Assembly (NCBI RefSeq): GCF_012910805.1
Contig: NZ_WTVK01000018.1
Span: 38,434-102,433, forward strand
Direction of reading: 5' to 3'
Length of the DNA stretch: 64,000 nt
Source: Aromatoleum evansii
GTDB taxonomy: Bacteria > Pseudomonadota > Gammaproteobacteria > Burkholderiales > Rhodocyclaceae
Notes under the pieces: generated by a model
What the model was told of the DNA's origin: nothing
Databases searched by the model: none
Seen by the model: the letters and a program-made list of their open reading frames with translations, nothing else
Position numbers and translations under genes: made by a program
Part shown: positions 1-9,647 of the stretch, in pieces
How the letters are laid out: every line of letters begins with the position of its first letter
How positions within the stretch are numbered: the first letter of the stretch is position 1

Positions 1-1199
1 ACGCCACCGAGCTCGCCGTCATGGAGAGCCTCGACAGCGGCAAGACAATCTTCGACTGTACGACGATCGACGTGCCCGAGACGATCCATTGCCTGCGCTG
101 GCATGCGGAGCTGATCGACAAGATCTACGATCAGGTCGCACCTGCGTCGGACAATCACGTCGCGATGGTGGTGCGCGAGCCCGTCGGCGTCGTCGGCCTC
201 GTGCTGCCGTGGAACTTCCCGCTGCTGATGCTGGCGTGGAAGATCGGCCCCGCGCTGGCGGCCGGCTGCTCCGTCGTCCTCAAGCCCGCCGCGGAAACCT
301 CGCTCACGGCCCTGCGCGTCGCGCAGCTCGCGCACGAAGCCGGCGTTCCGCCGGGTGTGCTCAACGTCGTGCCCGGCAGCGGCAGCGCAGTGGGCGAGCC
401 GCTCGGCCGGCATCCGGACGTGGACATGGTCTCCTTCACCGGCTCCACGGTCACGGGCCGGCGCTTCCTGCACTACTCGGCCGACTCCAACCTCAAGGAA
501 GTCGTGCTGGAGATGGGCGGCAAGAACCCCTGCGTCGTGATGGACGACGCCGAGGAGCTCGACGTGGTCGCCGCGCATGTGGTGAACGGCGCGTTCTGGA
601 ACATGGGCGAGAACTGCTCGGCCGCGTCGCGCCTGATCGTGCACAAGGACATCAAGGGCGCGCTCCTGGAGAAGGTCAAGGCGCTCGCCGCCGAATGGAA
701 GGTCGGTGATCCGCTCGACCCGACGGTGCGCGTCGGCGCACTGGTGTCGAAGACCCACTTCGACAAGGTGTGCGGCTACATCGCCGCGGCGAAGCAGGAG
801 GAGATCGTCGTGGGCGGGAGGTCGATCGGCGGCGCCTTCGTCGAACCGACGATCGTGGACGTCGGCAGCAACGACACCGTGCTCGCGCGCGAGGAGATCT
901 TCGGGCCCGTGTTGTCCGTGATCACCGTGTCGAGCTTCGACGAGGCGATCGCGGTCGCGAACGATACCGAGTACGGCTTGGCAGCGTCACTGTTCACGGC
1001 CAACGCCAAGCGCGCGATCCGCGGCGCACGCGCCATCCGCGCCGGCACGGTGACCGTCAACAGCTTCGGCGAAGGCGACATCGCCACGCCGTTCGGCGGT
1101 TACAAGCAATCCGGATTCGGCGGCCGCGACAACTCGATCCACGCCCACGACCAGTACACGCAGCTGAAGACGATCTGGCTAGACCTGAACGTCGCTTAG
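1..1199 (+). CDS. Aldehyde dehydrogenase, 5' truncated by window edge
   Basis: NAD(P)-dependent aldehyde dehydrogenase oxidising an aldehyde to the acid. The reading frame is open from base 3, upstream of the first visible ATG at 21, and the residues before it (ATELAV) fit the usual ELA-x-LES-LDSGK block. The true start is therefore outside the window and about 90-100 N-terminal residues are missing. Family landmarks are present: VPWNFP, the FTGST nucleotide loop, the LEMGGKN general-base glutamate, and the catalytic cysteine in MGENCSAASR near base 615. The next gene is an FAD amine oxidase, an arrangement like PuuB/PuuC, so the substrate is probably an amino- or trimethylamino-aldehyde released by that oxidase. 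Betaine-aldehyde-type or 4-trimethylaminobutyraldehyde activity is possible given the island. Family assignment is firm; substrate is inferred. Confidence 0.93.
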   Translation, partial: ATELAVMESLDSGKTIFDCTTIDVPETIHCLRWHAELIDKIYDQVAPASDNHVAMVVREPVGVVGLVLPWNFPLLMLAWKIGPALAAGCSVVLKPAAETSLTALRVAQLAHEAGVPPGVLNVVPGSGSAVGEPLGRHPDVDMVSFTGSTVTGRRFLHYSADSNLKEVVLEMGGKNPCVVMDDAEELDVVAAHVVNGAFWNMGENCSAASRLIVHKDIKGALLEKVKALAAEWKVGDPLDPTVRVGALVSKTHFDKVCGYIAAAKQEEIVVGGRSIGGAFVEPTIVDVGSNDTVLAREEIFGPVLSVITVSSFDEAIAVANDTEYGLAASLFTANAKRAIRGARAIRAGTVTVNSFGEGDIATPFGGYKQSGFGGRDNSIHAHDQYTQLKTIWLDLNVA

Positions 1200-1312
1200 G
1201 ACTTGGGCAGGGACTGATCGCACATCGCAACTGAGGACCAGGTGGAACGGCGGCGGTGCAAACCGTCGCCGGATTGCCGGGACTGTTCTCCTTCCTCGGA
1301 CGAGCAACGGAA

Positions 1313-2659
1313 ATGACCAAAGAGTATTCTGCAACACGCCTGCCGAAACACGCGGGGCCGGCCGCCTGGGACGAAATCCTCGGCCCGCGCACACCGAATC
1401 CCGCGCTCGACGGGGACCGCAGCTGCGATTTCGCGATCATCGGCGCCGGTTTTGCCGGCCTGTACGCGGCACGCCGGCTCGCGCAGCTCAATCCCGGCGC
1501 GCGCATCGTCCTGCTCGACGCGGGCTGCATCGGCAAGGGCGGCACGGGGCGCAATTCGGGCTTCATGATCGATCTGCCCCACGAGCTGACGTCGTCGAAC
1601 TACGCCGGAGCCGACGAGGGCTCGGACAGCAGCCTCATCGCGCTCAATCGCTGGGGCATCGATTACGCGCGCCAGGCGGTCGTGGAGTACGGGATCGACC
1701 CGAATTATTTCGACCCCGCCGGCAAGGTCAACGGCGCAGCCGCCGAGGCCAGCCACGCGCAGAACCTGAGCTACGCCAAACACCTCGAAAGCCTGGGCGA
1801 ACCGTACGAGCTGCTCGACGAGAAGAGCATGTTCGAGCTTACGGGTAGCCGTTACTACCGTTCGGGCCTCTTCACCCCCGGCACCGTGATGCTGCAGCCC
1901 GCGGGCTACGTGCGCGGCCTCGCGCGCGGCCTCGCGCCGGTCGTCGACATCTACGAGAACACGCCGGTGACGGGCTTCCGGCGTGAAGGCGCGACGTGGC
2001 GCGTTGCAACACCGCGCGGCACGATCACTGCCGGCAAGCTCATCCTCTCGAACAACGGACACATCGAAAGCTTCGGCATCAAGCGCGGACGCCTGATGCA
2101 CATCATGCTCTTCGCGTGCATGACCGAAGAGCTCGGTCCGGAAGTCCTCGCAAGGCTCGGCGGCCGCAGCCGCTGGGGCGTCACGCCCTCCGACCCGATG
2201 GGCACGACGATGCGCCGGATCGACGCCGGCCAGGGCGGCAACCGCATCGTCACGCGCACCTGCGCGGAATTCCGTCCCGACATGGAATCCACCGAGCACG
2301 GCATGCGCCGCGCGACGGAGGTGATGCGCGGCAAGTTCGACGCGCGCTTCCCGAACCTCTCCGACGTGAAGATGGCCTACGTGTGGTCCGGCCACCTGTG
2401 CCTGTCGAAGAACAGCGTGTCGGTGACCGGCGAGATCGACGACGGCGTCTTCGCGGCCTGCGTCCAGAACGGCCTGGGCAGCATGCGCGGCACGCTCACG
2501 GGGATCTGCGCGGCGGAGCTCGCGAGCGGCGTGTCCTCACCAGTCACGGCCTTCTTCGCCAGGGAACCCGAGCCCCCGCGCCTGCCGCCCGAGCCCATCG
2601 CCGCAATCGGCGCGAATGCCGTGATCCGGTGCAAGGAATGGCTGGCGCGGAAGGAATAG
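1313..2659 (+). CDS. FAD-dependent amine oxidoreductase (DAO/PuuB-like family)
   Basis: A 448-residue soluble flavoprotein of the glycine oxidase/DAO family. It would oxidise a C-N bond of an amine or N-methyl amino acid to an aldehyde/imine. An N-terminal Rossmann dinucleotide fold is seen at about residues 38-60 (DFAIIGAGFAGLYAA), followed by GKGGTGRNSGFMID, which is typical of this family. The start at 1313 (MTKEYS) was preferred over upstream in-frame starts because PuuB-type proteins begin about 40 residues before the GxGxxG. The ribosome-binding site is weak. It follows the aldehyde dehydrogenase by 113 bp on the same strand and probably feeds it. The exact substrate cannot be read from the sequence; gamma-glutamyl-putrescine or a betaine derivative are candidates. 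Confidence 0.85.
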   Translation: MTKEYSATRLPKHAGPAAWDEILGPRTPNPALDGDRSCDFAIIGAGFAGLYAARRLAQLNPGARIVLLDAGCIGKGGTGRNSGFMIDLPHELTSSNYAGADEGSDSSLIALNRWGIDYARQAVVEYGIDPNYFDPAGKVNGAAAEASHAQNLSYAKHLESLGEPYELLDEKSMFELTGSRYYRSGLFTPGTVMLQPAGYVRGLARGLAPVVDIYENTPVTGFRREGATWRVATPRGTITAGKLILSNNGHIESFGIKRGRLMHIMLFACMTEELGPEVLARLGGRSRWGVTPSDPMGTTMRRIDAGQGGNRIVTRTCAEFRPDMESTEHGMRRATEVMRGKFDARFPNLSDVKMAYVWSGHLCLSKNSVSVTGEIDDGVFAACVQNGLGSMRGTLTGICAAELASGVSSPVTAFFAREPEPPRLPPEPIAAIGANAVIRCKEWLARKE

Positions 2660-2727
2660 GAGCAGTCGAAATGCCGGTGCAGACGGCGCCTATTGTGCTG
2701 GAAAGGGGGCGCTGGTTAAATCGGCCC

Positions 2728-3687
2728 ATGGTCTACAAACGGCGCTACCTCCCCTCGCTCGGGGCTTTCGCGACCTTCGAGGTTGCGGCCAAGCATCTGA
2801 GCTTCACGCTTGCCGGCAATGAGCTGAACGTCACGCAGGCGGCGATCAGCCAGCAGATCCGCGGCCTGGAAAAAGCGCTCGGGACAGTGCTGTTCGTGCG
2901 CAAGCACAACAGCCTTGAGCTGACGGCCTCCGGCCAGACCATCCTCGCCGCGGTGAGCAGCGGGCTCGACCGGCTGTGCGAGGCGATCGAGAGTCTCCAC
3001 CAGCCGGAAGAAAGGCCCGTCATCACCTGTTCCGGCACCAACGGGGCCATCACCTACTGGTTCAAGCCCTACGTCGACCGCTTCCGAGAGCTTCACCCCG
3101 AAGCCCGCTTCGTCCTCCTGGCGTCGGACGAAGACGACACGCTCCGCAATTTCGACGAAGTCGACATTTCGCTGATTTGCGGAAATGAACGCTGCGACGT
3201 GGGCGAGACCCTGCATTACGTCTTTCCCGAAATCGTCGAGCCGGTTTGCAGCCCCGAGTATTTGCGCCTCCATGGGCCGTTTACGGACCCTTCCAGCCTC
3301 GCCAACGCCGAATTGCTCACCCTGCATCCGAAGCACTGGTCGTCGGAAGCGATCGGATGGTTCCCGATCACCTGGAACGACTGGTTTTCCTCGCGCGGCA
3401 TCGAGGCGCCGGATCGGCAACCGTGCGTCGTCAGCAACAATTACCCACTCCTCCTCGACGCGGCCGTCGCGGGCCAGGGCGTCGTCCTCGGCTGGCACCA
3501 TCTCGTGCGGCCCCTGGTTGCCAGCGGAAAACTTCGTACCCTCTTCGACGCCCCGCTTCGCGTCGACCGCGGCAACTACCTCAAGGTGAATAAGTCGTCG
3601 CGCGACAAACCGGGCGTGCAGGAATTCATCGATTTCATCCTGTCCGATCTCGCGCAAACGGAACAAGGACGCCTGCCGCGCCCGTGA
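2728..3687 (+). CDS. LysR-family regulator (GcvA-like)
   Basis: A 319-residue LysR-type transcription factor. The N-terminal winged helix-turn-helix (about residues 10-70; LNVTQAAISQQIRGLEKALG) is followed by a periplasmic-binding-like effector domain. GcvA-like proteins share the opening pattern LPSLGAFATFEVAAKHLSFT. It lies 68 bp downstream of the FAD oxidase and probably controls the ALDH/oxidase pair in response to its amine substrate. ATG at 2728 gives the normal family length. Confidence 0.9.
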   Translation: MVYKRRYLPSLGAFATFEVAAKHLSFTLAGNELNVTQAAISQQIRGLEKALGTVLFVRKHNSLELTASGQTILAAVSSGLDRLCEAIESLHQPEERPVITCSGTNGAITYWFKPYVDRFRELHPEARFVLLASDEDDTLRNFDEVDISLICGNERCDVGETLHYVFPEIVEPVCSPEYLRLHGPFTDPSSLANAELLTLHPKHWSSEAIGWFPITWNDWFSSRGIEAPDRQPCVVSNNYPLLLDAAVAGQGVVLGWHHLVRPLVASGKLRTLFDAPLRVDRGNYLKVNKSSRDKPGVQEFIDFILSDLAQTEQGRLPRP

Positions 3688-3886
3688 AGCTCGGCCCCCG
3701 AGTCGCGGCTTTTCCTCTCCGGCAATACCTCGCCGCATAAGGCCGGCCTTTTGTACAAGGCCTGAAAATCCTCCATTGCCGCGTTTATCCGGGCGCCCTT
3801 ACTCTCCCCGATGTCCCGGATAGAAACGCAAAAACAGAATTCCCGGGACTTTCGCCATGACGTCCGCCACGTCATGAAGCTGAAAA

Positions 3887-4957
3887 ATGGGGACAAAAAT
3901 GGACGGAGTCATTCATCAAAGCCAGCGCTGCTTCGAGAGCCGCCTGCGTCACGGCAATCTGGCCTACGTCGAAAGACGCGCACCCGGGCCCGATTCGACG
4001 CCGATCACGCGACGGGTCGTGTTCGTGCTGCTCGAACGCTTTTCGGTCATGGCATTCACCAGCGCAGTGGATGCGATCGTTACCGCCAATCTGGTTGCAC
4101 GCGAACCCCTGTACCGATTCGAGACCTGCAGTCTCGAGGAATCCACGGTCCATAGCGATCTGGGCATCGGGATTTCCGTCGACGGCCGGCTCTCCGCTCT
4201 GAACGCGAAGGGCATAGACCTTCTGGTCGTATGCGGGGGCTACCGAGCCACGCTGGAGCCCCGTCGCGACGTCGTAGACAAGCTGCGCGAAGTTGCGACC
4301 AACCGGGCAGCGCTCGGCAGCCTGTGGAACGGCAGCTATCTGCTCGCACACGCCGGTCTCCTCGACGGCTACGCGTGCACGGTGCATCCCGACAGCCGGG
4401 CCGGGCTCGAGGAAAGCTACCCGCGAGTCAGACTGCAGCCGCATCCGTTCGTAATCGACCGTGACCGCATCTCGTCTGCGGGAGCGAACAGTGCCCTCAG
4501 CATGATGTTGGCCGTGCTCCGCCAACATCACGGCGACGAGGTCGTGCGCGGCGTGGAGGACATCCTCGCCTGCGACCGCCCGGTCGAGGACACGGCGGAT
4601 TGCCGAATGCGGGGCGTAGGCGAAGACCCCACCCTCCCCGAGGCACTCCGGACGGTTCTTCAGCTGATGCAGAACAACGTCGAGGAACCGCTGGAGATCG
4701 ATGACCTTGCACATCACGCCAGCATCTCGCGCCGACAGATGGACCGCCTGTTCAAGCGCTACATGAATGCAACGCCATCGCGCTATTACCTCGAAACCCG
4801 CCTGACGCGCGCCCGGCGCCTGCTGCAGCAGACGAGCGAGTCGATCACGAGCATCGCCATCGCGTGCGGCTTCAGCAATGCGTCCCATTTCAGCCGCTGC
4901 TACCGCGAATTCTTCAGCGTCCCACCGTCACGTATGGGCGGCTCGCGGCGTAGTTGA
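3887..4957 (+). CDS. GATase1-like/AraC-family regulator (GbdR paralog)
   Basis: A 356-residue regulator with an N-terminal DJ-1/PfpI (GATase1-like) sensor domain at about 40-210 and a C-terminal AraC double helix-turn-helix at about 250-345, ending in ACGFSNASHFSRCYREFF. It belongs to the GbdR/CdhR/SouR/ArgR group that senses quaternary amines or amino acids. The nucleophile-elbow cysteine seen in the two paralogs of this window (CTGT) is replaced here (GSLWNGSYLLAH), so the sensor has diverged most in this copy. Start is either 3887 or the in-frame ATG at 3899. Downstream lies a porin gene on the same strand, a plausible target. Confidence 0.88.
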   Translation: MGTKMDGVIHQSQRCFESRLRHGNLAYVERRAPGPDSTPITRRVVFVLLERFSVMAFTSAVDAIVTANLVAREPLYRFETCSLEESTVHSDLGIGISVDGRLSALNAKGIDLLVVCGGYRATLEPRRDVVDKLREVATNRAALGSLWNGSYLLAHAGLLDGYACTVHPDSRAGLEESYPRVRLQPHPFVIDRDRISSAGANSALSMMLAVLRQHHGDEVVRGVEDILACDRPVEDTADCRMRGVGEDPTLPEALRTVLQLMQNNVEEPLEIDDLAHHASISRRQMDRLFKRYMNATPSRYYLETRLTRARRLLQQTSESITSIAIACGFSNASHFSRCYREFFSVPPSRMGGSRRS

Positions 4958-5198
4958 ATACAGTCTAAATGCATGCTTTTTACAGCATCGTTCAGCAAAT
5001 TCAAGGCAACGTCGGCTATCACGTCACACATGTCCTGAATGGACGATTACCCGTCCAGCGCAGAACAGTCCTCCCTGTGTCCCTTCCATAACATGCGATC
5101 TGGGCAATCCGACTGAAGAGCGGATCGAGCGCGAACAGATCTTCGCGCCACCGCCCGGACCACTCCCGAGGGAGACCACAATGAACGAGGAGATAACG

Positions 5199-6392
5199 AT
5201 GAAGCGCTCACCCGCCCGCCTTTCGGCCCTGCCCGCCGTCCTTGCCGGGATCATGGTCGCGTTGGGCGGCCTTCCCGCCCATGCCGCCGAAGGCGACGGC
5301 GAACTCAAGATCGGCGGCGCGATCCGCGCCCGCTACGACTACAAGTTCGACGACGATCCCAACGTCAGCAAGATGAGCTTCGACACCTTCCGGATCGACG
5401 TCAATTACGACTCGTCGACCCTCTTCGGCTCGGCCCAATACCGCTTCTATGGCGGCGCCTACCCCTATGACTACACCGACCAGGTCGGCCGCATCAACTT
5501 CCCGTCCTGGGCCTGGCTCGGCTACAAATTCGGCCAGGACACCAAGGTCGTGGCCGGTATCAACCAGGTACCCTTCGGCCTGCTGCCCTATGTCAGCAGC
5601 ACCTTCTACCAGAGCCTGGTCAACGTCGTCGGCCTGGAGGATGTCCACAATCTCGGCGCCAAGGTGCAACACAAGTTCGGCCCGCTCGACGTGCAGGTCG
5701 GTTACTACCCCAAGGACGGCGGCGACTGGACCGGCACTTCGCGCGACGGCAATCGCTACTCGGTCAACGTGGCAAAAGCCGACAGCTATGTGACCGGCGG
5801 CAGCGACAACAAGGAGCGCGACCTCTTCGTCGGCCGCGTCGCCTACAAATTCGATCACGGCAGCGAGGCAAGCTCCGAACTCGGCATCTCGGCGCTGCGC
5901 TCGACCCTGCGCAACGAGGACACCGACGACGAAGGTTCGCGCAAGGCCTATGCACTGCACTACGGCGGCAAGTTCGGCGCGCTCGGCGTGCTGGCCGAAG
6001 TGGGCCGCCAGAACATGTCGCCGCGCAACCCAAGTGCGACGGGCAACGACACCGTGACCTTCGGCGCCTACGACGGCTCCTTCAACGTCGCGTCGAAGAC
6101 GAAGTTCTACTCGGCCGAAGTGAATTACGCCCTCCCCGGCACTTATGGTCCGGTCAGCGGCATCACGCCCTACCTCAACTACAGCGTCGTCACGAAGGAC
6201 AAGTCCGGCTACAAGGACTCGCAGCGCATCATCGCCGGCGCCCACTTCAGCGCGGGTCCGCTGTTCATCTACACCGAGATGCGCTGGGGCAAGAACGACC
6301 CCTACACCGGCGACTACGTGAGCGGGGTGGCGGCCGGTGGCGAGGACAAGTGGAAGAAGGCGTTCTACGCGAACATCGGTTACTACTTCTAA
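5199..6392 (+). CDS. Outer-membrane porin (beta-barrel)
   Basis: A 397-residue outer-membrane barrel. ATG 5199 was chosen because AGGAG lies seven bases upstream and the product opens with a textbook signal peptide (MKRSPARLS...PAHA, cut after about residue 29). An upstream in-frame ATG at 5181 would spoil it. The mature part is rich in alternating aromatic/polar strands (YDYKFDDD, YRFYGGAYPYDY) and ends in IGYYF, the C-terminal aromatic signature for Bam insertion. It has the same architecture and ending as the porin at 33728-34951. Probable role is passive entry of small solutes such as betaines; selectivity is unknown. Confidence 0.85.
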   Translation: MKRSPARLSALPAVLAGIMVALGGLPAHAAEGDGELKIGGAIRARYDYKFDDDPNVSKMSFDTFRIDVNYDSSTLFGSAQYRFYGGAYPYDYTDQVGRINFPSWAWLGYKFGQDTKVVAGINQVPFGLLPYVSSTFYQSLVNVVGLEDVHNLGAKVQHKFGPLDVQVGYYPKDGGDWTGTSRDGNRYSVNVAKADSYVTGGSDNKERDLFVGRVAYKFDHGSEASSELGISALRSTLRNEDTDDEGSRKAYALHYGGKFGALGVLAEVGRQNMSPRNPSATGNDTVTFGAYDGSFNVASKTKFYSAEVNYALPGTYGPVSGITPYLNYSVVTKDKSGYKDSQRIIAGAHFSAGPLFIYTEMRWGKNDPYTGDYVSGVAAGGEDKWKKAFYANIGYYF

Positions 6393-6553
6393 TCTTCGGC
6401 GGCCTCGCTGCGCGCGCCCCGCGCAGCGAAACCGTACAAATCGCCCCGGCCCGACAGGGTTGCGGGGCGAGTTCGTAGGCGTGCCGCCGTCCCGGTTCGG
6501 CGCGCGGCACCGCCCCGGCTGATCGGAACCGGTGCCGCTTTTCCGGGCGGACG

Positions 6554-7660
6554 TCAGCGCTCGATGACGAGATCGCTCCGCGGCGTGCTGCAGCAGGGCA
6601 GGATCAAGCCCTGATCAATCTCCCTTTGGCGGATGCCCCCGCCATGGACCATGTCCACTTCGCCGGACACGAGGCGCGACTTGCAGGTGCCGCACACGCC
6701 CTTGGCGCACGACGATGGCAGGCGCAGGCCCGCCGCGCGCGCCGCGTCGAGCAGCTTCTGTCCAGGCGCGCAAACCACTGTACGGCCGCTTTTCGCGAAC
6801 TCGACGGTGAAACCGACTGCGTCGGCAGCGCCTGTTTCGTCTGCGCTACCGGCCTCCTCGCCTTCCTGATCGCCTGACGTGTCGGCGAAGCTGAAGCTTT
6901 CCTCGTGATAGTGCTTCATGTCGAAGCCGCCGCCGGCGAGCAAGGCCCGGACAGCTGCCATGTAGGGCTCCGGTCCGCAGCAGAAGATCTCGCGCTCGCC
7001 GAAGTCGGGAGCGATTCGCTTGAGCAGCGAAAGGTCGAGGTAGCCGGTCGGCGAAGACCAGTCGGCCTCGCTGCCCCGCCCTTCGCACACAAAGGCGGTG
7101 CGGAAGCCCGGCTGATTGGTGGCCAGCAGGCTCAACTCCCGCCGGAAAATGATGTCCGCGGGCGTGCGTGCGCTATGCACGAAGACGACGTCCCGATCCT
7201 CGCCCAGGTCGTGGAAACTGCGCGACATGGACATCAGCGGCGTGATCCCGGATCCGCCTGACAGGAACAGGTACTTGCCCGCCGGATGCAGGGCGCAGGC
7301 GAATTCCCCGCTCGGCCCCAAGGCGCGCACGCTCATGCCCGCGGTGAGGTGATCGTGCAGCCAGTTGGAGACGAGGCCGCCGGGCACGCGCTTGACCGTG
7401 ATCGACAGGGTGTCCGGGCGCGTCGGCGAGGACGAGATCGTGTAGCAACGATTGACCGTCTCGCCGTCGATTTCCAGTTCGAGCGTGAGGAACTGCCCCG
7501 GCAGGAAACGAACCAGCCCCGGCGTGCGGGGGCGAAAGATGAAGCTCTTGACGTCGTGCGTCTCATGGCGAACCTGGCAACAGATCAGGACGTCGTCCTC
7601 CTCCGCATTCCACAGGCGCGGCACGGGCTGCCATACATCACGAGTAACAGGTGCGTTCAT
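6554..7660 (-). CDS. gbcB: Glycine betaine monooxygenase reductase subunit (GbcB-like)
   Basis: A 368-residue ferredoxin reductase that passes NAD(P)H electrons to the Rieske oxygenase encoded just upstream. The order is an FAD-binding domain (RCYTISSSP), an NAD-binding domain (LSGGSGITPLMSM and FCCGPEPYM), and a C-terminal plant-type [2Fe-2S] ferredoxin (C-x4-C-x2-C in SSCAKGVCGTC, fourth Cys near LPCCS). This domain order and length match GbcB. An acidic linker rich in Glu, Gly and Ala precedes the ferredoxin domain. It is the second gene of a gbcA-gbcB unit with a 113-bp gap. A CntB-type (carnitine) or stachydrine demethylase reductase is the main alternative. Confidence 0.88.
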   Translation of the reverse strand: MNAPVTRDVWQPVPRLWNAEEDDVLICCQVRHETHDVKSFIFRPRTPGLVRFLPGQFLTLELEIDGETVNRCYTISSSPTRPDTLSITVKRVPGGLVSNWLHDHLTAGMSVRALGPSGEFACALHPAGKYLFLSGGSGITPLMSMSRSFHDLGEDRDVVFVHSARTPADIIFRRELSLLATNQPGFRTAFVCEGRGSEADWSSPTGYLDLSLLKRIAPDFGEREIFCCGPEPYMAAVRALLAGGGFDMKHYHEESFSFADTSGDQEGEEAGSADETGAADAVGFTVEFAKSGRTVVCAPGQKLLDAARAAGLRLPSSCAKGVCGTCKSRLVSGEVDMVHGGGIRQREIDQGLILPCCSTPRSDLVIER

Positions 7661-7773
7661 GCTGGATACATCCTCGGATTTCCAGACCCCGCTGCCGTCA
7701 GGAACGCGGAAAGCGGGGGGATTTGCGGTTCATGGCGGAAGGCACGGACATTCCGGCTCCCGCCTCGCGTCGT

Positions 7774-9015
7774 TTATTCCACGGCGGCCTTCAGGCGCCC
7801 CACGTACCAGTTGGCGAACTTCTCGACCAGCTCCTCGGTGTAGGGCGAATAGGGGCCCGGCTCGTAGGCCGGATCGGCGACGCCGCGCTGGGACATCTCG
7901 ACCAGTTCGCGGTCCTGCTGGTTGGTCGCGCGCCACACTGCGGTGAGCTTGGCGGGATCGTAGTCGCGCCCTTCCACTGCGTCCTTGTGCACCAGCCACT
8001 TCGTGCGCACCAGCGTCTGATCGGGGCCGATCGGCAGCACCGTGAAGGTCACGATGTGGTCGCTCATGAAGTGGTGCCAGGAGTTCGGCTGGGTCCAGAA
8101 CGACAGGCCGCCGAGGTTGCGCTCTCCGAAATTGCCGAGCAGTTTTTGGCAGGCAACCTTGGCGTCCATCGTCTGCGACTCGCCGGCCTTGTCGAGCGGC
8201 AGGCGCTTGGTGCGGAAACCGGTGACGCAGCTGTCCAGCTCATCGATTTCCGCGGACTTGAGGCCGGCGGCCTCCCAGCGGGCATGCTCACGCTCCGTGA
8301 GGTCGCGGAAGGCCTGGACCTGCTCGATGTTCGAGGGCGAGGGCTGGTAGCCGAAGCCGTACTCGTACAGCGAGATCGTCAGTTCCGGGTGATTGCTCAC
8401 GCAGTGGTAGCACTCGCGGTTGTTCTCCATGACCAGCTTCCAGTTGCCGGCCTCGACGATCTCATCCTGCACGGCGATCTTGCAGTCGGCGAGCTGGTGC
8501 GGCCCGATGTAGCGGGCCATCGTTTCGCGCATCCGGCTAAAGTCTTCCGGCGGGTTCTCGGCGAGGCAGACGAAGATGAGCCCCGCGACGCTCTCGACAT
8601 GGACGCGCTTGAGGCCGCGGCCGGAGGGATCGAAGTCCTCGCCCATGTGCTCGGCGTAGATCAGCTTGCCGGACAGGTCGTAGGTCCATTGATGGTAGGG
8701 ACAGACCAGGTTGCCGACGCTGCCCTTGTGGGCGTTGCACAGCTGGGCGCCGCGGTGACGACAGACGTTGTGGAAGGCACGCAGCTCCATGTCGTCGTTG
8801 CGCAACACCACGACCGACGCGCGGCCGAGCTTGACCGTGAAGTAGTCGCCCGGCTCGGGGATGTCGGGTTCGACCCCGACATAGATCCAGTGCCGTCCGA
8901 AGATGGCTTCCATGTCCAGGTCGAAGATCTCCTGGCTGGTGTAGAACTGCGCATCCAGGCTGTGCCCGGTACGTCGGGCGGCGAGGAGTTCCCTCACCCC
9001 GTTGCTCACTTTCAT
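7774..9015 (-). CDS. gbcA: Glycine betaine monooxygenase oxygenase subunit (GbcA-like Rieske protein)
   Basis: A 413-residue Rieske non-heme iron oxygenase alpha subunit. It would demethylate glycine betaine to dimethylglycine plus formaldehyde. The Rieske ligands are Cys85, His87, Cys105 and His108 (NVCRHRGAQLC and CPYHQW). The mononuclear-iron region is at about 195-210 (ENNRECYHCVSNHPEL). These blocks closely follow GbcA as recalled from Pseudomonas. A strong GAGGAGGA ribosome-binding site precedes the ATG. The dimethylglycine operon 10 kb away supports glycine betaine as substrate. A related betaine such as stachydrine is the alternative. Confidence 0.88.
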   Translation of the reverse strand: MKVSNGVRELLAARRTGHSLDAQFYTSQEIFDLDMEAIFGRHWIYVGVEPDIPEPGDYFTVKLGRASVVVLRNDDMELRAFHNVCRHRGAQLCNAHKGSVGNLVCPYHQWTYDLSGKLIYAEHMGEDFDPSGRGLKRVHVESVAGLIFVCLAENPPEDFSRMRETMARYIGPHQLADCKIAVQDEIVEAGNWKLVMENNRECYHCVSNHPELTISLYEYGFGYQPSPSNIEQVQAFRDLTEREHARWEAAGLKSAEIDELDSCVTGFRTKRLPLDKAGESQTMDAKVACQKLLGNFGERNLGGLSFWTQPNSWHHFMSDHIVTFTVLPIGPDQTLVRTKWLVHKDAVEGRDYDPAKLTAVWRATNQQDRELVEMSQRGVADPAYEPGPYSPYTEELVEKFANWYVGRLKAAVE

Positions 9016-9268
9016 GTTATTTCCTCCTCGGTGCAGAAACGTTGGGGTGATATTCCCGCAGGCTGCGCGACGTCACTTGTGCTTTGTGGACGCAATCCAA
9101 TTCAATTCCGACATGAGGACAGCAGAACCCGGCGACGACCCGGACCGTTCGGCGCGTCCGCGGCGAACGCGAGCGCATGGCGGGCGCCATCGGGAACTGC
9201 GTGAATTCGCATGATTGATTCGCGGTGAGGTTCAGCCCTCACGAGCGGCGGGAGGCAAGCAACCGTCA

Positions 9269-9454
9269 GTGGGAGCCGGCTTCAGCCGCGAATACGCACG
9301 CTGGAGGACATCTGCTGCCGATTCGCGGCTGAAGCCGCTCCCACAGGAAGCCAAATCGGCCGTTCGTGCGATCGTCCGTCGCAGCTTCCTGTCAGTTGAG
9401 CAGGCGCGGGCGGATGGCGAAGATGCAGTGGTCGAAGCCGACAGCGCCGCATTG
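9269..9454. repeat. First copy of a 193-bp tandem duplication carrying a REP-like inverted pair
   Basis: This unit begins with an inverted pair, arms 9269-9293 and 9321-9344 (GTGGGAGCGGCTTCAGCCGC type), separated by a spacer. The unit continues into a copy of the last ~60 bp of the V4R gene and recurs at 9463-9647 with only a few substitutions. Arm 1 here has one extra C. The arms resemble REP/BIME elements common in pseudomonads and Rhodocyclales. It accounts for most of the 569-bp gap between gbcA and the V4R gene. Confidence 0.85.
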
Positions 9455-9462
9455 TGTTGTCC

Positions 9463-9647
9463 GTGGGAGCGGCTTCAGCCGCGAATACGCACGCTGGAGG
9501 ACATCTGCTGCCGATTCGCGGCTGAAGCCGCTCCCACAGGAAACCAAATCGGCCGTTCGTGCAATCGTCCGTCGCAGTGTCCTGTCAGTTGAGCAGGCGC
9601 GGGCGGATGGCGAAGATGCAGTGGTCGAAGCCGTCGGCGCCGCATTG
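9463..9647. repeat. Second copy of the tandem duplication, overlapping the V4R gene 3' end
   Basis: Arms at 9463-9486 and 9514-9537 form a perfect 24-bp inverted pair. The unit then runs into the genuine 3' end of the V4R gene (stop at 9585). The first copy therefore holds a displaced duplicate of that gene end at about 9391-9454. The RNA hairpin just past the stop codon could act as a 3' stabiliser or terminator for that gene. Confidence 0.85.

Noticed and set aside
9269..9647. Possible CRISPR array
   Set aside because: Only two long units, internally inverted, with no regular short spacers and no cas genes.
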